A stretch of 64,000 nucleotides of DNA from Oscillospiraceae bacterium. Its GTDB lineage: Bacteria > Bacillota > Clostridia > Oscillospirales > Ruminococcaceae. The notes under the pieces are model-generated. The model saw nothing but the letters and a program-made list of their open reading frames with translations. It had not been told where the DNA came from and did no database searches. The DNA lies in contig CAAGCE010000241.1 of assembly GCA_900768245.1 (NCBI GenBank), positions 24,404 through 88,403 on the forward strand. The letters run 5' to 3'. Made by a program: the position numbers and the translations under genes. This document shows positions 8,419-19,841 of the stretch, piece by piece (within the stretch, counting starts at the first letter, position 1; every line of letters begins with the position of its first letter).

Positions 8419-9462
8419 ATGAATACATTTTGGTCGATATTAATTGCAATTGTGATCTTTTGTGTGATCGTACTTGTTCATGAATTCGGACATTATTTTG
8501 TCGCAAAGCTATGCGGAATAAGAGTCGATGAATTTTCAATAGGCATGGGACCTGTCATATATAAAAAAATGGGTAAAGAAACTCTCTTTACAGTCAGAGC
8601 ACTTCCGATAGGCGGTGCTTGTATGATGGGTGAAGATGTTGATGAGGAACGTTCCGATTCGTTCAGAAAAAAGCCTGTGCCTCAGAAAATGGCTGTAATC
8701 GTTGCAGGGGCTTTTATGAACATTGTTCTTGGCTTTGTAATTGCAGTCGCTGCACTGATAATCAGCGGAAAAGCCGTAACATCGACTATTGTTTATTTTT
8801 CGGACGATGCAGTAAGCACACAATATGGACTTCAGCTGAATGATACCATTGTAAAAATAAACGGTACAAGAATATTTACTGCCAAAGACATAACGTATCA
8901 GCTTAGCAGCGATGATGACGGTATTGTTGATTTTGTAGTCAAGCGTGACGGAAAAAAGGTAGAACTTAATGGCGTACACTTTGCAATGGCTTACAATGAA
9001 GAAACCGGCACACAGACCTTGACTTATGATTTTAAGGTAGCTGCCGAAAAGGTCACTTTTGCAAATATTATTCCGTATGCATTCAAAAACTGTATTTACT
9101 ATGGGAGAATAGTGCTTATGTCGCTCCGTGACCTTATCATAGGGAAGTATGGCATAAACGACCTGCAGGGGCCGGTGGGAATCGTTACGGCAATAGGAAG
9201 TACAGCCACAGAATCGGGTTTTGATATTGATTTCCTTTTACAGATGGCAACACTTATTACAATAAATATCGGTATCTTTAACCTTCTTCCTATACCTGCA
9301 TTGGACGGCGGAAGATTTGTATTTCTTGTAATTGAAGCTATAAGAAGAAAGCCTATGAAAGCAGAAGTTGAGGGTATGATACACTTTGTTGGATTTGCAC
9401 TTCTTATGCTGCTTATGATCGTTGTGACATTTAATGATATAAAGAATATCTTTGTAAAATAA
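8419..9462 (+). CDS. rseP: RIP metalloprotease RseP
   Basis: Site-2 intramembrane zinc protease that cuts membrane-bound anti-sigma factors or signal-peptide remnants. The zinc motif HEFGH is at residues 21-25 inside the first membrane segment. A single PDZ-like domain occupies about 110-190, and the second metal motif lies in LLPIPALDGGRF near residue 295. Starts four bases after dxr. Confidence 0.95.
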   Translation: MNTFWSILIAIVIFCVIVLVHEFGHYFVAKLCGIRVDEFSIGMGPVIYKKMGKETLFTVRALPIGGACMMGEDVDEERSDSFRKKPVPQKMAVIVAGAFMNIVLGFVIAVAALIISGKAVTSTIVYFSDDAVSTQYGLQLNDTIVKINGTRIFTAKDITYQLSSDDDGIVDFVVKRDGKKVELNGVHFAMAYNEETGTQTLTYDFKVAAEKVTFANIIPYAFKNCIYYGRIVLMSLRDLIIGKYGINDLQGPVGIVTAIGSTATESGFDIDFLLQMATLITINIGIFNLLPIPALDGGRFVFLVIEAIRRKPMKAEVEGMIHFVGFALLMLLMIVVTFNDIKNIFVK

Positions 9463-9480
9463 AGTATCGGAGAGATAAAA

Positions 9481-10518
9481 ATGCGTAGAGTCACACCTGT
9501 AAAGATAAAAGACATTACACTTGATGGAAAACATATTTACATTCAGTCTATGCTGAGTGTACCGTCATATGATGTTGAGGGGAATGTAAGACAGGCAAAA
9601 GCACTTGAAGAAGCAGGCTGCGAGATAGTAAGAGTTTCGATACCTGACGAAAAAGCGTTGGAGCTTATTCCTGCAATAAAAAATGAAATAAATATTCCGT
9701 TGGTTGCGGATATTCATTTTAATTATAAGCTTGCTCTTGAAAGCATAAGCCGTGGTATTGATAAGATAAGGATAAATCCGGGCAATATAGGAAGTCATGA
9801 ACGTGTAAAGGCTGTTGCGGACGCTTGCCGTGTAAATGGTATTCCTATAAGAATAGGTGTTAATTCAGGTTCTGTTGAAAAGGAAATACTTGCTAAATAT
9901 GGTTCTCCTACGGCAGAAGCCTTGGTCGAAAGTGCTTTGAACCATGCAAAGCTGCTTGAAGAATGTGACTTTTATGATACGGTAATTTCGATAAAATCTT
10001 CTGATGTAAACACAATGATAAAAGGTTACAGGCTGCTTGCGAAAAAATGCAGCTATCCTCTTCATCTTGGCGTTACCGAAGCAGGTACAGCCCATATGGG
10101 ACTTGTTAAGTCTGCAATAGGTATAGGCTCGCTGCTTTCGGACGGTATAGGCGAAACCATAAGAGTATCTCTCACAGCTGACCCTGTGGAAGAGATTTAC
10201 GCTGCAAAGGATATTCTTAAAGCACTTGGAAAGGGCAGCGGTGTAAAGCTTGTTTCCTGTCCGACCTGCGGAAGAACAAGGATAAATCTTATCGACCTTG
10301 CGAGAAAGGTTGAAAATGCGGTAAAGGATATTGATAAGGATATTACTGTTGCCGTTATGGGCTGTGTTGTAAACGGTCCCGGAGAAGCACATGAAGCTGA
10401 TCTGGGAATTGCAGGCGGTGACGGCTGTGCGGTTTTGTTTAAAAAAGGCGAGGTCCTCCGAAAGGTTGCGGAAGAGGATATTCTTTCGGAACTGCTTGCG
10501 GAGATCGAAAAGTTTTAG
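9481..10518 (+). CDS. ispG: 4-hydroxy-3-methylbut-2-enyl diphosphate synthase IspG
   Basis: Iron-sulphur enzyme of the MEP pathway that converts MEcPP to HMBPP. The 345-residue bacterial short form has a TIM-barrel N-terminal part (QSMLSVPSYDVEG, VADIHFNYKLA). The 4Fe-4S cysteines are in SCPTCGRT and VMGCVVNGPGEA. A GGAGAG ribosome binding site lies 18 bases after rseP. Confidence 0.96.
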   Translation: MRRVTPVKIKDITLDGKHIYIQSMLSVPSYDVEGNVRQAKALEEAGCEIVRVSIPDEKALELIPAIKNEINIPLVADIHFNYKLALESISRGIDKIRINPGNIGSHERVKAVADACRVNGIPIRIGVNSGSVEKEILAKYGSPTAEALVESALNHAKLLEECDFYDTVISIKSSDVNTMIKGYRLLAKKCSYPLHLGVTEAGTAHMGLVKSAIGIGSLLSDGIGETIRVSLTADPVEEIYAAKDILKALGKGSGVKLVSCPTCGRTRINLIDLARKVENAVKDIDKDITVAVMGCVVNGPGEAHEADLGIAGGDGCAVLFKKGEVLRKVAEEDILSELLAEIEKF

Positions 10519-10533
10519 GAGTTGTAAAATTCA

Positions 10534-13500
10534 ATGCTTATAAAAGAGTTGTTTTCCGAATACATAGATCTGATACCCAATTCAATAGGCAGAGGTGAAA
10601 TGCTTAAGCTGGAGCATACTGTCGATATGAAGGAGCTCTATATCTATGCGTCATACGACCAGATACAGAACAGTGAATATGTATCTGATTTTGAAAGAGA
10701 ACTCTGTAAGGCTTTGAATTTGAGAATTATCAATCTTATATGCAGATATGCACCGAATCTTTTCAGCGAACGTGCTTTGCCTGAGCTTGTTGAGCGTCTG
10801 AAAAGACGTATGTATGTCATTAACGGTCATCTTAAAGGTGCGTTCTATAATGTTGACGGAAACAAGGTGACCATTGCAATGAAAGGTGCAGGCTATAATA
10901 TGCTGCACAACGCAGGCTTTGAGCGTGAGCTTGCCAAAATAATAAAAGAATATTTTCAGCTTGATGTGACTGTTATGCTTGAAAAGATCAATGATGCGGC
11001 ACAGGAAAATTCGGCTGAAAATTATGCAAAAGCACTTCAGTCTGTATATGAAAATATGCCTGTTCCCGAAGATATACCGCCTGAAGATCCGTCCGCAGCT
11101 TATAATACTGATATGTCAGCCGAGGAACTTGTTACCGTTAATTATAAGGATCTGCCGATACTTTCTGACGGTGCGGAGCTTATAAAGGGCAGGAAAATTG
11201 ATTCTCCTGTTATAAATATAGGTGATATTAAAGGCAAGGTAAGCAACGTTACGATATGGGGCGATGTTTTCGATTATCAGGAGCGTGAAATTAGAACCAA
11301 AAATGGCGAAAAACGTGTTGTGTCGCTCAGTATTACTGACTATACAAGCTCCATTTCAATAAAAAGCTTTGAAAATAAAGATGATGAAAATATACTTGGC
11401 AAATTTGCAAAGGGCGGAACTCTTCTTGTAAGGGGACGTGCCGAATTTGATACTTTTGAAAATGAACTTGTTTTCAAGGCAAATGATATAATGAAGGTAA
11501 AGCGTATTGAACGTATGGATAATGCGGAAGAAAAGCGTGTTGAGCTTCATCTTCATACAAATATGTCAATGATGGACGCTATCACTCCTGCATCAAAGCT
11601 TGTACAGCGTGCATACAAATGGGGACATAAGGCTATTGCCATTACTGACCATGGCGTTGTTCAGGCATTCCCGGAAGCAAGTGCTACTGTTGCCGATATA
11701 AGAAAAGGCGGCGGTGAATTTAAGCTTATTTATGGCTGTGAAGCATATTCTGTAAACGACTGCGAAGAAGCAGTTCGCTTGTGTGAGAATAAAGACATAA
11801 AGGACGAGCTTATTGTTTTTGACCTTGAAACAACAGGCTTTAATGCACAGGCAGAGCGTATTATTGAGATCGGTGCGGTAAAGCTTTCTAACCTTGAAAT
11901 AACAGATACCTTTCAGACTTTTGTTGACCCTGCAAAGCCTATACCGAAAAGAATAACAGAGCTGACGGGTATTACCAAGGAGGATGTAAAGGGCGCACCT
12001 TCACAGGAAGAAGCTTTGAAAAGCTTTATTGAATTCTGCGGCAATAAGCCCGTGCTTATTGCGCATAATGCGGGATTTGACTGCTCATTTGTAGAGGCAG
12101 GCTGTAAACGATACGGCTATGACTTTAAATTTTCAATGATAGATACTGTCGTTATGAGCAGAAGTATGCTGCCTGAGCTATCACGTCATAAGCTTGACAG
12201 CGTTGCCAAGGAGCTGAAGCTGGGTGAATTTGACCATCACCGTGCAATAGATGATGCCAAAATGCTTGCCCGTATTTTCATAAAGCTTATCCAGCGTCTT
12301 ATCGATGAAAATAAGATAATAAAAATATCCGAGATAAATGAGTGCGTAAAAAATGTTGACCCACGCCTTTTGAAAATGTATCATCAGATAATTCTTGTAA
12401 AGGACGCAATAGGTCTGAAAAATCTTTATAAGCTGATTTCTTTCAGCAACCTTAAATATTATCGACGCAAGCCGAGAATACCTATTTCCGAGGTAATAAA
12501 GCACCGTGAGGGTCTTATCCTCGGAAGTGCCTGTGAAGCGGGAGAGGTTTTCAATGCTGTAAAGGAAGGCCGTCCGTGGGAGGACATAAAGAAGATAGCA
12601 AGATTTTACGACTATCTTGAAATTCAGCCTGTCGGAAACAATGAGTTTCTTATCCGTGACCCCGAACAGCCTGCATATAATACTATTGAAGACCTTCAGG
12701 AGCTTAACAAAAAAATCGTTCAGCTTGGCGAAGAGCTTGGAATACCTGTTGTAGCTACCTGCGATGTTCACTTTATGGATAAGTCTGATGCTATTTTCAG
12801 ACGTATTCTTCAGCAGGGCGGTATGAAGATGAAAGATGCTGAGCATCAGCCTCCGCTTTATCTCCGAACAACAGAAGAAATGCTTGAAGAATTTGCTTAT
12901 CTTGGAAAAGAAAAGGCTTATGAAGTTGTTGTAACAAATACAAATATGGTAGCCGATTGGGTAAATCCCGATATTGTTCCGATACCGCCGGGAACTTTTA
13001 CTCCTGAAATTGACGGTGCGGAAGAGGATCTCCAGCGTATCACATGGGCAAAATGCAGGGAGATCTATGGCGACCCTGTTCCGGAGCTTGTTGCAAAGCG
13101 TCTTGACCGTGAGCTGTGCTCTATTATAAAGCACGGTTTCTCTGTGCTTTATATGATCGCACAGAAGCTTGTTGCAAATTCAAATGAACACGGCTATCAG
13201 GTAGGTTCACGAGGTTCGGTAGGTTCGTCATTCGTTGCGTCAATGGCAGGCATATCCGAGGTCAATCCGCTGCCGCCCCATTATATCTGTCCAAAATGCA
13301 AACACAGCGAGTTTATAACGGACGGTTCTGTAAGCTCAGGCTTTGACCTTCCGCCGAAGGACTGTCCTGAATGTGGTACTCCGTATAACCGAAACGGACA
13401 CGATATTCCGTTTGAAACATTCCTTGGCTTTGACGGTGATAAAGCGCCTGATATTGACCTTAACTTTTCAGGCGAGTACCAGACCTTTGCTCATAAATAT

Positions 13501-14877
13501 ACCGAAGAGCTTTTTGGTGTTGACAACGTGTTCAAAGCGGGAACTATCGGTTCAGTAGCGGATAAGACTGCTTACGGTTATGTTATGCATTACCTTGAAG
13601 ATACAGGTCAGAGTGCAACAAAAGCGGAAATAAGCAGACTTACTATCGGCTGCACAGGCATTAAGCGTACAACGAGCCAGCATCCGGGCGGAATGGTCGT
13701 TGTGCCGTCTAAATTTGAAGTGTATGATTTTACACCTGTACAGCACCCTGCCGATGACCCTAAATCCAATTTTATAACAACTCACTTTGACTTCCATTCG
13801 CTTCATGATACTATACTGAAGCTTGATGAACTCGGACACGATGTTCCGACGTTATATAAGCACCTTGAAGACCTTACGGGTATCAAAACCGATGATATTT
13901 TCCCCGGTGATGAAAAGGTTATGAGCTTGTATACGTCGCCTGAGGCTTTAGGGGTAACTCCCGAACAGATAGACAGCGAAACGGGAACGCTTGCGATACC
14001 TGAAATGGGTACAGCCTTTGCACGTCAGATGCTTATTGAATCACAGCCGACTAAGTTCTCCGACCTTTTGCAGATCTCGGGACTTTCTCACGGTACTGAC
14101 GTATGGCTCGGCAATGCACAGGAGCTTATCAGAAATAGGACATGTACGATTTCTGAGGTTATCGGCTGCCGTGACGGTATTATGACATATCTTATTTATC
14201 ACGGCATTGAACCGAAAACCGCATTTAAAATTATGGAGATAACCCGAAAGGGAAAAGCTCCGAAGCTTCTTACAGAGGAAATGAAGCAGGATATGCTTGC
14301 TCATGATGTTCCGCAATGGTACATAGACAGCTGTCTGAAAATCAAATATATGTTCCCGAAGGCTCATGCTGCCGCATACGTTATTTCCGCAAACAGACTT
14401 GCATGGTATAAGGTATATTATCCGCTTGCGTTTTATGCAACTATTTTTACAGTCCGCGGTGAAGATTTTGATGCAGAATCTGCTGTTCAGGGTAAGGAAG
14501 CGGTAAGGTTCAAGCTGGACGAGCTTAAGAAAAAGGGAAACGAGCGTACTGCAAAGGAAAACTCAACATTTGATATGCTTATGATAACAAATGAAATGAT
14601 GCAGCGCGGATATGAGTTCCTGCCGATCGATATTTATAAATCACATAGTGTTGACTATCTTGTTGAGGACGGAAAAATAAGACTTCCGTTCTGTGCAGCA
14701 AGCGGCGTCGGCGTAAATGCCGCAAAGGCAATATATGACGCTGTGCAGCAGGGTCCTTTGCTTTCCATAGATGAACTTCAGGAGCGAAGCGGCGCAACAA
14801 AGTCTGTTATCGAAACACTTGAAAGCATCGGTGCAATGGGTTCGCTGCCGAAATCAGACCAGATGTCATTGTTCTGA
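10534..14877 (+). CDS. polC: DNA polymerase III PolC-type alpha subunit
   Basis: Main replicative polymerase of low-GC Gram-positives, with built-in proofreading. The 1447-residue protein has, in order: an N-terminal domain; an OB fold near 230-320; the start of the PHP domain ([14 protein letters not shown]) near 337; the DEDD exonuclease inserted in PHP ([10 protein letters not shown] near 430); a zinc site (CPKCKH and CPECGTPYN); and the catalytic palm with [12 protein letters not shown]. It closes the pyrH-to-polC cluster, and no clear terminator follows. Confidence 0.97.
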   Translation: MLIKELFSEYIDLIPNSIGRGEMLKLEHTVDMKELYIYASYDQIQNSEYVSDFERELCKALNLRIINLICRYAPNLFSERALPELVERLKRRMYVINGHLKGAFYNVDGNKVTIAMKGAGYNMLHNAGFERELAKIIKEYFQLDVTVMLEKINDAAQENSAENYAKALQSVYENMPVPEDIPPEDPSAAYNTDMSAEELVTVNYKDLPILSDGAELIKGRKIDSPVINIGDIKGKVSNVTIWGDVFDYQEREIRTKNGEKRVVSLSITDYTSSISIKSFENKDDENILGKFAKGGTLLVRGRAEFDTFENELVFKANDIMKVKRIERMDNAEEKRVELHLHTNMSMMDAITPASKLVQRAYKWGHKAIAITDHGVVQAFPEASATVADIRKGGGEFKLIYGCEAYSVNDCEEAVRLCENKDIKDELIVFDLETTGFNAQAERIIEIGAVKLSNLEITDTFQTFVDPAKPIPKRITELTGITKEDVKGAPSQEEALKSFIEFCGNKPVLIAHNAGFDCSFVEAGCKRYGYDFKFSMIDTVVMSRSMLPELSRHKLDSVAKELKLGEFDHHRAIDDAKMLARIFIKLIQRLIDENKIIKISEINECVKNVDPRLLKMYHQIILVKDAIGLKNLYKLISFSNLKYYRRKPRIPISEVIKHREGLILGSACEAGEVFNAVKEGRPWEDIKKIARFYDYLEIQPVGNNEFLIRDPEQPAYNTIEDLQELNKKIVQLGEELGIPVVATCDVHFMDKSDAIFRRILQQGGMKMKDAEHQPPLYLRTTEEMLEEFAYLGKEKAYEVVVTNTNMVADWVNPDIVPIPPGTFTPEIDGAEEDLQRITWAKCREIYGDPVPELVAKRLDRELCSIIKHGFSVLYMIAQKLVANSNEHGYQVGSRGSVGSSFVASMAGISEVNPLPPHYICPKCKHSEFITDGSVSSGFDLPPKDCPECGTPYNRNGHDIPFETFLGFDGDKAPDIDLNFSGEYQTFAHKYTEELFGVDNVFKAGTIGSVADKTAYGYVMHYLEDTGQSATKAEISRLTIGCTGIKRTTSQHPGGMVVVPSKFEVYDFTPVQHPADDPKSNFITTHFDFHSLHDTILKLDELGHDVPTLYKHLEDLTGIKTDDIFPGDEKVMSLYTSPEALGVTPEQIDSETGTLAIPEMGTAFARQMLIESQPTKFSDLLQISGLSHGTDVWLGNAQELIRNRTCTISEVIGCRDGIMTYLIYHGIEPKTAFKIMEITRKGKAPKLLTEEMKQDMLAHDVPQWYIDSCLKIKYMFPKAHAAAYVISANRLAWYKVYYPLAFYATIFTVRGEDFDAESAVQGKEAVRFKLDELKKKGNERTAKENSTFDMLMITNEMMQRGYEFLPIDIYKSHSVDYLVEDGKIRLPFCAASGVGVNAAKAIYDAVQQGPLLSIDELQERSGATKSVIETLESIGAMGSLPKSDQMSLF

Positions 14878-14910
14878 TATGCTTTGTAAAAAAATTAACA
14901 ATTAAAAATA

Positions 14911-14961
14911 TTGACTTTTTGAAGATATTGTGATATTATAGTATCAAGATGATGTGATACT
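14911..14961 (+). promoter_or_regulatory. his operon promoter with downstream operator-like dyad
   Basis: TTGACT (14911-14916) and TATTAT (14934-14939) are 17 bases apart. Immediately after, 14940-14961 is a perfect inverted repeat AGTATCA-N8-TGATACT, placed where transcription would start. No T-box or His-rich leader peptide is visible, so a repressor acting at this dyad is the simplest idea; its identity is unknown. Confidence 0.68.
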
Positions 14962-15003
14962 ACTTTACAACGCTAAAATATAAGTGATATAGGGAGAAAG
15001 AAA

Positions 15004-16215
15004 ATGAAGCGATATGATCTCATTACCCCTGAGGGTACAAACGATCTTCTTTTTGAAGATTGCGCAATAAGAAGAAGTGTTGAACAGCGCATTGCCAGGA
15101 TATTTAAATCAAAGGGATATTGCGAGGTCGTAACTCCGGGAATTGAATTTTTTGATGTTTTCAATCTTAATTCAAGATATTTTCCGCAGGAGAGTATGTA
15201 TAAGCTTGTTGACAATAAGGGCAGACTTCTTGTTGTCCGTCCTGATTCAACAATGCCTATTGCAAGAGTTGCGGCAACAAGACTCCGTGAAGTACCTCTT
15301 CCTCTGAGAATGTTTTACAGCCAGAACGTATATCGCAACAAGCCTGTTATGAGAGGCAGAAGCGATGAAATAAAGCAGATGGGTATTGAGCTTATCGGTT
15401 CGGCATCAAGAAGAGCGGATCTTGAAGTTATCACAACGGCTATCGAGGTTCTTGCGTCCTGTGATGAAGAAAAGTTCCGTTTTGAAATAGGTGATATAGG
15501 ATTTTTCAGAGAGCTTGTTTCAAAGCTTGATACAGATGACGGCACAAAGGAGCAGATAAGAAGTCTTATTGAAGTAAAGAACTATCCTGCACTTAATGAC
15601 CTTCTTGACAGCATCGGTGATAATCAGATAACAAATGCACTCAAACAGCTTCCACGTCTTTTTGGCGGCGTTGAGGTATTTGAAAAGGCTTCACAGCTTT
15701 TTGCTGATGAAAAGATCGATAAAATTCTTTCTGACCTTAAATCAATTTATACAAATATTGCCGCACTCGGTTATGACGGCAAAATAACGATCGACCTCGG
15801 TATCGTAAACAAAATGGATTACTATACAGGCGTTGTTATCAAAGGCTATCTTGAAGGCTACGGTGATGCGGTACTTTCAGGCGGACGCTATAACAAGCTT
15901 CTTGCTGAATTTGGCTATGATGTTCCCGCAACAGGCTTTGCCGTTAATATTGATGCAGCCGCAAAGCTTATCAAGCGTTCAAATACATACAAAGCACCTG
16001 CTGCCGACGCTGTTGTTTTTGCAGATAACGGTTATGAAATGGCAGGTCTGAAATATGCAAGAAAGCTTATCGGTGAGGGACTTACCGTTGAAAATTCAGT
16101 TTTTGATACTTTGGAGGAAACTGAAAAGTATGCTGTTGAAAAGCATATAAAGAAGCTCGTTTATGTATCCGAGAAAATTACCGAAACAGTTCTGGGGGTG
16201 TCCGACGATGAATAA
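15004..16215 (+). CDS. hisZ: ATP phosphoribosyltransferase regulatory subunit HisZ
   Basis: A catalytically inactive relative of histidyl-tRNA synthetase that binds short HisG and gives histidine feedback control. At 403 residues it carries the class II fold start (LITPEGTNDLLFED), motif-2-like RMFYSQNVYRNKP, and the C-terminal YYTGVVIKGY/LSGGRYNKL region. Its presence next to a 213-residue HisG is diagnostic. It overlaps hisG by 8 bases. Confidence 0.93.
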   Translation: MKRYDLITPEGTNDLLFEDCAIRRSVEQRIARIFKSKGYCEVVTPGIEFFDVFNLNSRYFPQESMYKLVDNKGRLLVVRPDSTMPIARVAATRLREVPLPLRMFYSQNVYRNKPVMRGRSDEIKQMGIELIGSASRRADLEVITTAIEVLASCDEEKFRFEIGDIGFFRELVSKLDTDDGTKEQIRSLIEVKNYPALNDLLDSIGDNQITNALKQLPRLFGGVEVFEKASQLFADEKIDKILSDLKSIYTNIAALGYDGKITIDLGIVNKMDYYTGVVIKGYLEGYGDAVLSGGRYNKLLAEFGYDVPATGFAVNIDAAAKLIKRSNTYKAPAADAVVFADNGYEMAGLKYARKLIGEGLTVENSVFDTLEETEKYAVEKHIKKLVYVSEKITETVLGVSDDE

Positions 16216-16849
16216 TGAAAACAGAAAGCTGCGTATCGCTCTTACAAAGGGCAGACTTGAAAAGGACACGATAGGACTTCTCGAAAAAATGGGTTATGAC
16301 TGTACAGCCGTAAGGGAAAAGGGCAGAAAGCTTATTCTTCCTGTCGGTGACTCGATCGAAGTCGTGCTTGCAAAGGCTGCCGATGTTATTACATATGTTG
16401 AACACGGTGTATGTGATATGGGCGTCGTGGGCAAGGATACGATAATGGAGATGAACGGAAAGTTCTTTGAAGTGGTCGACCTTGGATTCGGACGCTGCAA
16501 ATTTGCACTGGCAGGAAAAAAAGGCGATAACTTTTATCAGGGCTATAATGTAAAAACTATTGCTACAAAGTATCCAAATGTTTCACGCTCTTTCTTTGAA
16601 AAGAAGGGTATGGACGTTGAAATAGTAAAAATTGAGGGCAGCGTTGAGCTTGCACCGCTCCTTAACCTTTCGGATGCTATTGTTGATATTGTTGAAACAG
16701 GTACAACTCTTAAAGAAAACGGACTTGAAGTTTTTGAAGATGTGTGTCCTATTTCCGCAAGACTTATTGTAAATATGGTAAGCCTGAAAATTCGACAGCA
16801 TGAAATTGAAGAGCTTATAAAAAATATTGAAGCCAATCTTGATAAATAA
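16208..16849 (+). CDS. hisG: ATP phosphoribosyltransferase catalytic subunit, short form HisG
   Basis: First committed step of histidine synthesis, joining PRPP and ATP. The 213-residue protein lacks the C-terminal regulatory ACT-like domain, matching the HisZ-dependent form. RIALTKGRLEKDTIGLLEKMGY is the N-terminal hallmark and the PRPP loop is IVETGTTLKENG. The frame is open upstream from 16163, but ATG at 16208, overlapping the end of hisZ, gives the standard N-terminus after a GGGGGTG sequence. Confidence 0.95.
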   Translation: MNNENRKLRIALTKGRLEKDTIGLLEKMGYDCTAVREKGRKLILPVGDSIEVVLAKAADVITYVEHGVCDMGVVGKDTIMEMNGKFFEVVDLGFGRCKFALAGKKGDNFYQGYNVKTIATKYPNVSRSFFEKKGMDVEIVKIEGSVELAPLLNLSDAIVDIVETGTTLKENGLEVFEDVCPISARLIVNMVSLKIRQHEIEELIKNIEANLDK

Positions 16850-16868
16850 CTGAACGGAGGAAAAGCTG

Positions 16869-18158
16869 ATGATAAAGAAAATATATGCCAATGGTGTTGA
16901 TGAAAAAAACTTCCTCAAAGAGGTAGAAGCAAGAAATACCGAAAAGGATAAAAAGGTAAGCGAGATAGTTGCCGAAATTGCAGAAAATGTAAAAAAAGAC
17001 GGCGACAAGGCGGTTAAGGACTATACACTTAAATTTGACGGAAAGCTCCCTGAATATTATGAAGTTCCGAGAGATGTTATAAACGATGCCCTTAACGAAG
17101 CTGATTCGGATTTTGTAAATGCACTTCTCAATGCACAGGAAAATATCACAGCATTTCACCAGCGTCAGAAAGAGCAGGGATTTATCGATCCGCAGGCTAA
17201 CGGTGTAATTCTCGGACAGCGTGTAAGAGGTCTTGAAAGAGTAGGTCTTTATGTTCCGGGCGGCACAGCTGCATATCCTTCATCAGTTCTTATGAACGCT
17301 ATTCCTGCAAAGATCGCAGGCGTTAAAGAGATCATTATGGTAACTCCTCCCAAAAAGGACGGAACACCGAATAAGGACATTCTCGTTGCTGCTGCTATCT
17401 GCGGAGTAGACAGAATATTCCTCGCAGGCGGTGCACAGGCTATTGCAGCTCTTGCATACGGTACAGAAGAGATACCTAAGGTCGATAAGATCGTCGGACC
17501 GGGCAACATATTTGTTGCAACTGCAAAGAAAATGCTTTTTGGTCAGGTAGATATTGATATGGTAGCAGGACCAAGTGAGATCCTTGTTGTTGCAGATGAA
17601 ACAGCTGACCCGAAATATCTTGCCGCTGACCTTATGTCACAGGCAGAGCACGATGTTCTTGCATCAGCTATCCTTATTACAACAAGCGATGAAATTGCAG
17701 ATAAAACTATTGCGGAGATAGAGCGTCAGAAGAAAGACCTTTCAAGAAAGGATATTATTGAAAAGTCTATTGATAATTACGGTGCCGTAATTGTTGCAAA
17801 ATCTATTTATGATGCAATTGATATTGCCAACGGACTTGCTCCGGAACACCTTGAAATGCAGGTGGCAAATCCTATGGAATATCTGGGCAGACTTGATAAC
17901 GCAGGTTCAATTTTCCTTGGAAAATATGCTCCTGAGCCGTTGGGCGATTACTATGCAGGTCCGAACCATGTTCTTCCTACAAGCGGTACAGCAAGATTTT
18001 TCTCGCCTTTGTCTGTAAACAGCTTTACAAAGCGTTCCAGCTTCATTTATTACACAGAACAGGCTCTTCTTGATGCCAAGGACGACATTGTATGCATTGC
18101 AGAACGTGAAGGTCTTACAGCTCATGCCAATGCGATCAAGGTAAGATTTGAAAAGTAA
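16869..18158 (+). CDS. hisD: Histidinol dehydrogenase
   Basis: Oxidises histidinol to histidine in two NAD-dependent steps. The 429 residues contain ERVGLYVPGGTAAYPS, the GPGNIFVATAKK stretch, the zinc and catalytic region DLMSQAEHD, and APEHLE with GPNHVLPTSGTARF. CGGAGG precedes the ATG, 19 bases after hisG. Confidence 0.97.
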   Translation: MIKKIYANGVDEKNFLKEVEARNTEKDKKVSEIVAEIAENVKKDGDKAVKDYTLKFDGKLPEYYEVPRDVINDALNEADSDFVNALLNAQENITAFHQRQKEQGFIDPQANGVILGQRVRGLERVGLYVPGGTAAYPSSVLMNAIPAKIAGVKEIIMVTPPKKDGTPNKDILVAAAICGVDRIFLAGGAQAIAALAYGTEEIPKVDKIVGPGNIFVATAKKMLFGQVDIDMVAGPSEILVVADETADPKYLAADLMSQAEHDVLASAILITTSDEIADKTIAEIERQKKDLSRKDIIEKSIDNYGAVIVAKSIYDAIDIANGLAPEHLEMQVANPMEYLGRLDNAGSIFLGKYAPEPLGDYYAGPNHVLPTSGTARFFSPLSVNSFTKRSSFIYYTEQALLDAKDDIVCIAEREGLTAHANAIKVRFEK

Positions 18159-18181
18159 CCCACCTGAAAGGAACTGCGCTA

Positions 18182-19243
18182 ATGTACGAGTTAAATGATA
18201 AACTGAAAAAAATCGAAGCATATGATCCGATCGAGGGCAGCTATAACATACGTCTTGATGCCAATGAATCCTGCTTCAATATAAATGATGTTCTCGGCGA
18301 TAGAATTTCCGAAGCAATAAAAAAAGTTGCCCTGAACCGTTACCCTGACCCTATGGCAAAGGGTGCAGTAAAGGCTTTTTCCGAGCTTTATAATGTACCT
18401 GAAAAGTATATTACCGCAGGAAACGGTTCTGATGAGCTTATCAGTATTATTTGCGGCAGCTTTCTTGAAAAGAAAGATAAGGTGCTTACTCTTTCTCCTG
18501 ACTTTTCAATGTATGCCTTTTACAGCGGACTTTATGAACTCAAAGTTGAAACCATGCATAAGGACGGCTCACTTAAAATAAATGTTGCTGATGTGATTGA
18601 ATACTGCAACAATAATGATATAAAGGCTGTTATTTTCTCAAATCCGTGTAATCCGACTTCACTTGGTCTGAAGCGTGAAGATGTTATCAGGCTTATAAAA
18701 AGTGTATGCTGTCTTGTTATAGTTGATGAGGCATATATGGATTTCTGGGATCAGAGTATCCTTGATGAAGTTGGCAATTATGATAATCTTATCATTCTTA
18801 AAACCTGTTCAAAGGCATGGGGACTTGCTGCGATCCGTTTTGGCTTTGCAGCAGCTTCCGAAAAGATAACAGGTGCATTGAGAGCAGTTAAATCACCATA
18901 TAATACTGACTCTGTTTCTCAGGCAGTAACAGAACTTGTTCTTTCCGAAAAAGAGCTGCTTAATGACTATTGTGCAAAGATAGTTGAAAGCAGAAAAGAG
19001 CTTCAGGCAGCACTTGAAAAGCTTGCTGAAAAATATACCGTTCTTGAAAGAGTTTATGATTCGGTTACAAACTTTATATTTATAAAAACTCCTGCCGCAA
19101 AGGAGATCCACAGCAAGCTGCTTGAAAAATCAATTGCAATAAGATGTATGGGTGCATATATCAGAATTTCCGCAGGTACTAAGGAAGAAAATGCAGCAGT
19201 TATAGCTGCACTTGAAGATATTCTGCCGCAGGTGAAAAACTGA
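18182..19243 (+). CDS. hisC: Histidinol-phosphate aminotransferase
   Basis: PLP-dependent class I/II aminotransferase of the histidine pathway, 353 residues. The PLP lysine lies in TCSKAWGLAAIRFG, with NPCNPT and the DEAYMDF aspartate upstream. NGSDELI near the N-terminal third marks the HisC subgroup. It sits between hisD and hisB as in many Firmicutes. Confidence 0.95.
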   Translation: MYELNDKLKKIEAYDPIEGSYNIRLDANESCFNINDVLGDRISEAIKKVALNRYPDPMAKGAVKAFSELYNVPEKYITAGNGSDELISIICGSFLEKKDKVLTLSPDFSMYAFYSGLYELKVETMHKDGSLKINVADVIEYCNNNDIKAVIFSNPCNPTSLGLKREDVIRLIKSVCCLVIVDEAYMDFWDQSILDEVGNYDNLIILKTCSKAWGLAAIRFGFAAASEKITGALRAVKSPYNTDSVSQAVTELVLSEKELLNDYCAKIVESRKELQAALEKLAEKYTVLERVYDSVTNFIFIKTPAAKEIHSKLLEKSIAIRCMGAYIRISAGTKEENAAVIAALEDILPQVKN

Positions 19244-19262
19244 AACATTTGGAGGGGTAACG

Positions 19263-19841
19263 ATGCGAAAAGCTGAAATAAGCCGCAAAACAGGTGAAAC
19301 AGACATAACTGTAAAAATTGATCTTGACGGAAGCGGAAAGGCTGATATTTCCACAGGCATAGGTTTTTTTGACCATATGCTCACAGCTCTTACCGTTCAC
19401 AGCGGATTTGATATTACAGTAAAAGCCGTAGGGGACCTTTATGTTGACAGTCACCATACTGTTGAAGACACGGGAATAGTTCTCGGACAGGCTTTTAAAG
19501 AGGCTATCGGCGACAGAAAAGGGATCGAGAGATACGGTTCAGCATATATCCCTATGGACGAAGCTCTAGGTTTTGCAAGTCTTGACATCAGCAACCGACC
19601 TTTCCTTGTGTTCAAAGCAGATTTTCACGATGACAGAGCAGGCAATTTTGACACCTGCCTTACAGAAGAGTTTTTCAGAGCCTTTGCGTTCAACGGCGGA
19701 ATAACTCTTCATGTGATCGAGGAGTACGGAAAAAATGACCACCACATTATCGAAGCAATGTTCAAAGCTGTTGCCCATGCACTTAAAACTGCTGCATCGG
19801 TAAACGGCGGACAGATTCTTTCTACAAAGGGCGTGTTATAA
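19263..19841 (+). CDS. hisB: Imidazoleglycerol-phosphate dehydratase
   Basis: Dehydrates IGP to imidazole-acetol phosphate. This is the monofunctional 192-residue form with the manganese-binding repeats GFFDHML, SHHTVEDTGI and NDHHIIEAMFK. GGAGGGG precedes the start; hisH begins at the next base after its stop. Confidence 0.96.
   Translation: MRKAEISRKTGETDITVKIDLDGSGKADISTGIGFFDHMLTALTVHSGFDITVKAVGDLYVDSHHTVEDTGIVLGQAFKEAIGDRKGIERYGSAYIPMDEALGFASLDISNRPFLVFKADFHDDRAGNFDTCLTEEFFRAFAFNGGITLHVIEEYGKNDHHIIEAMFKAVAHALKTAASVNGGQILSTKGVL

Noticed and set aside
12181..13134. 317-residue frame opposite polC
   Set aside because: Antisense to a well-conserved polymerase region, rich in Ile, Lys, Phe and Tyr with no start signal; a shadow of codon bias.
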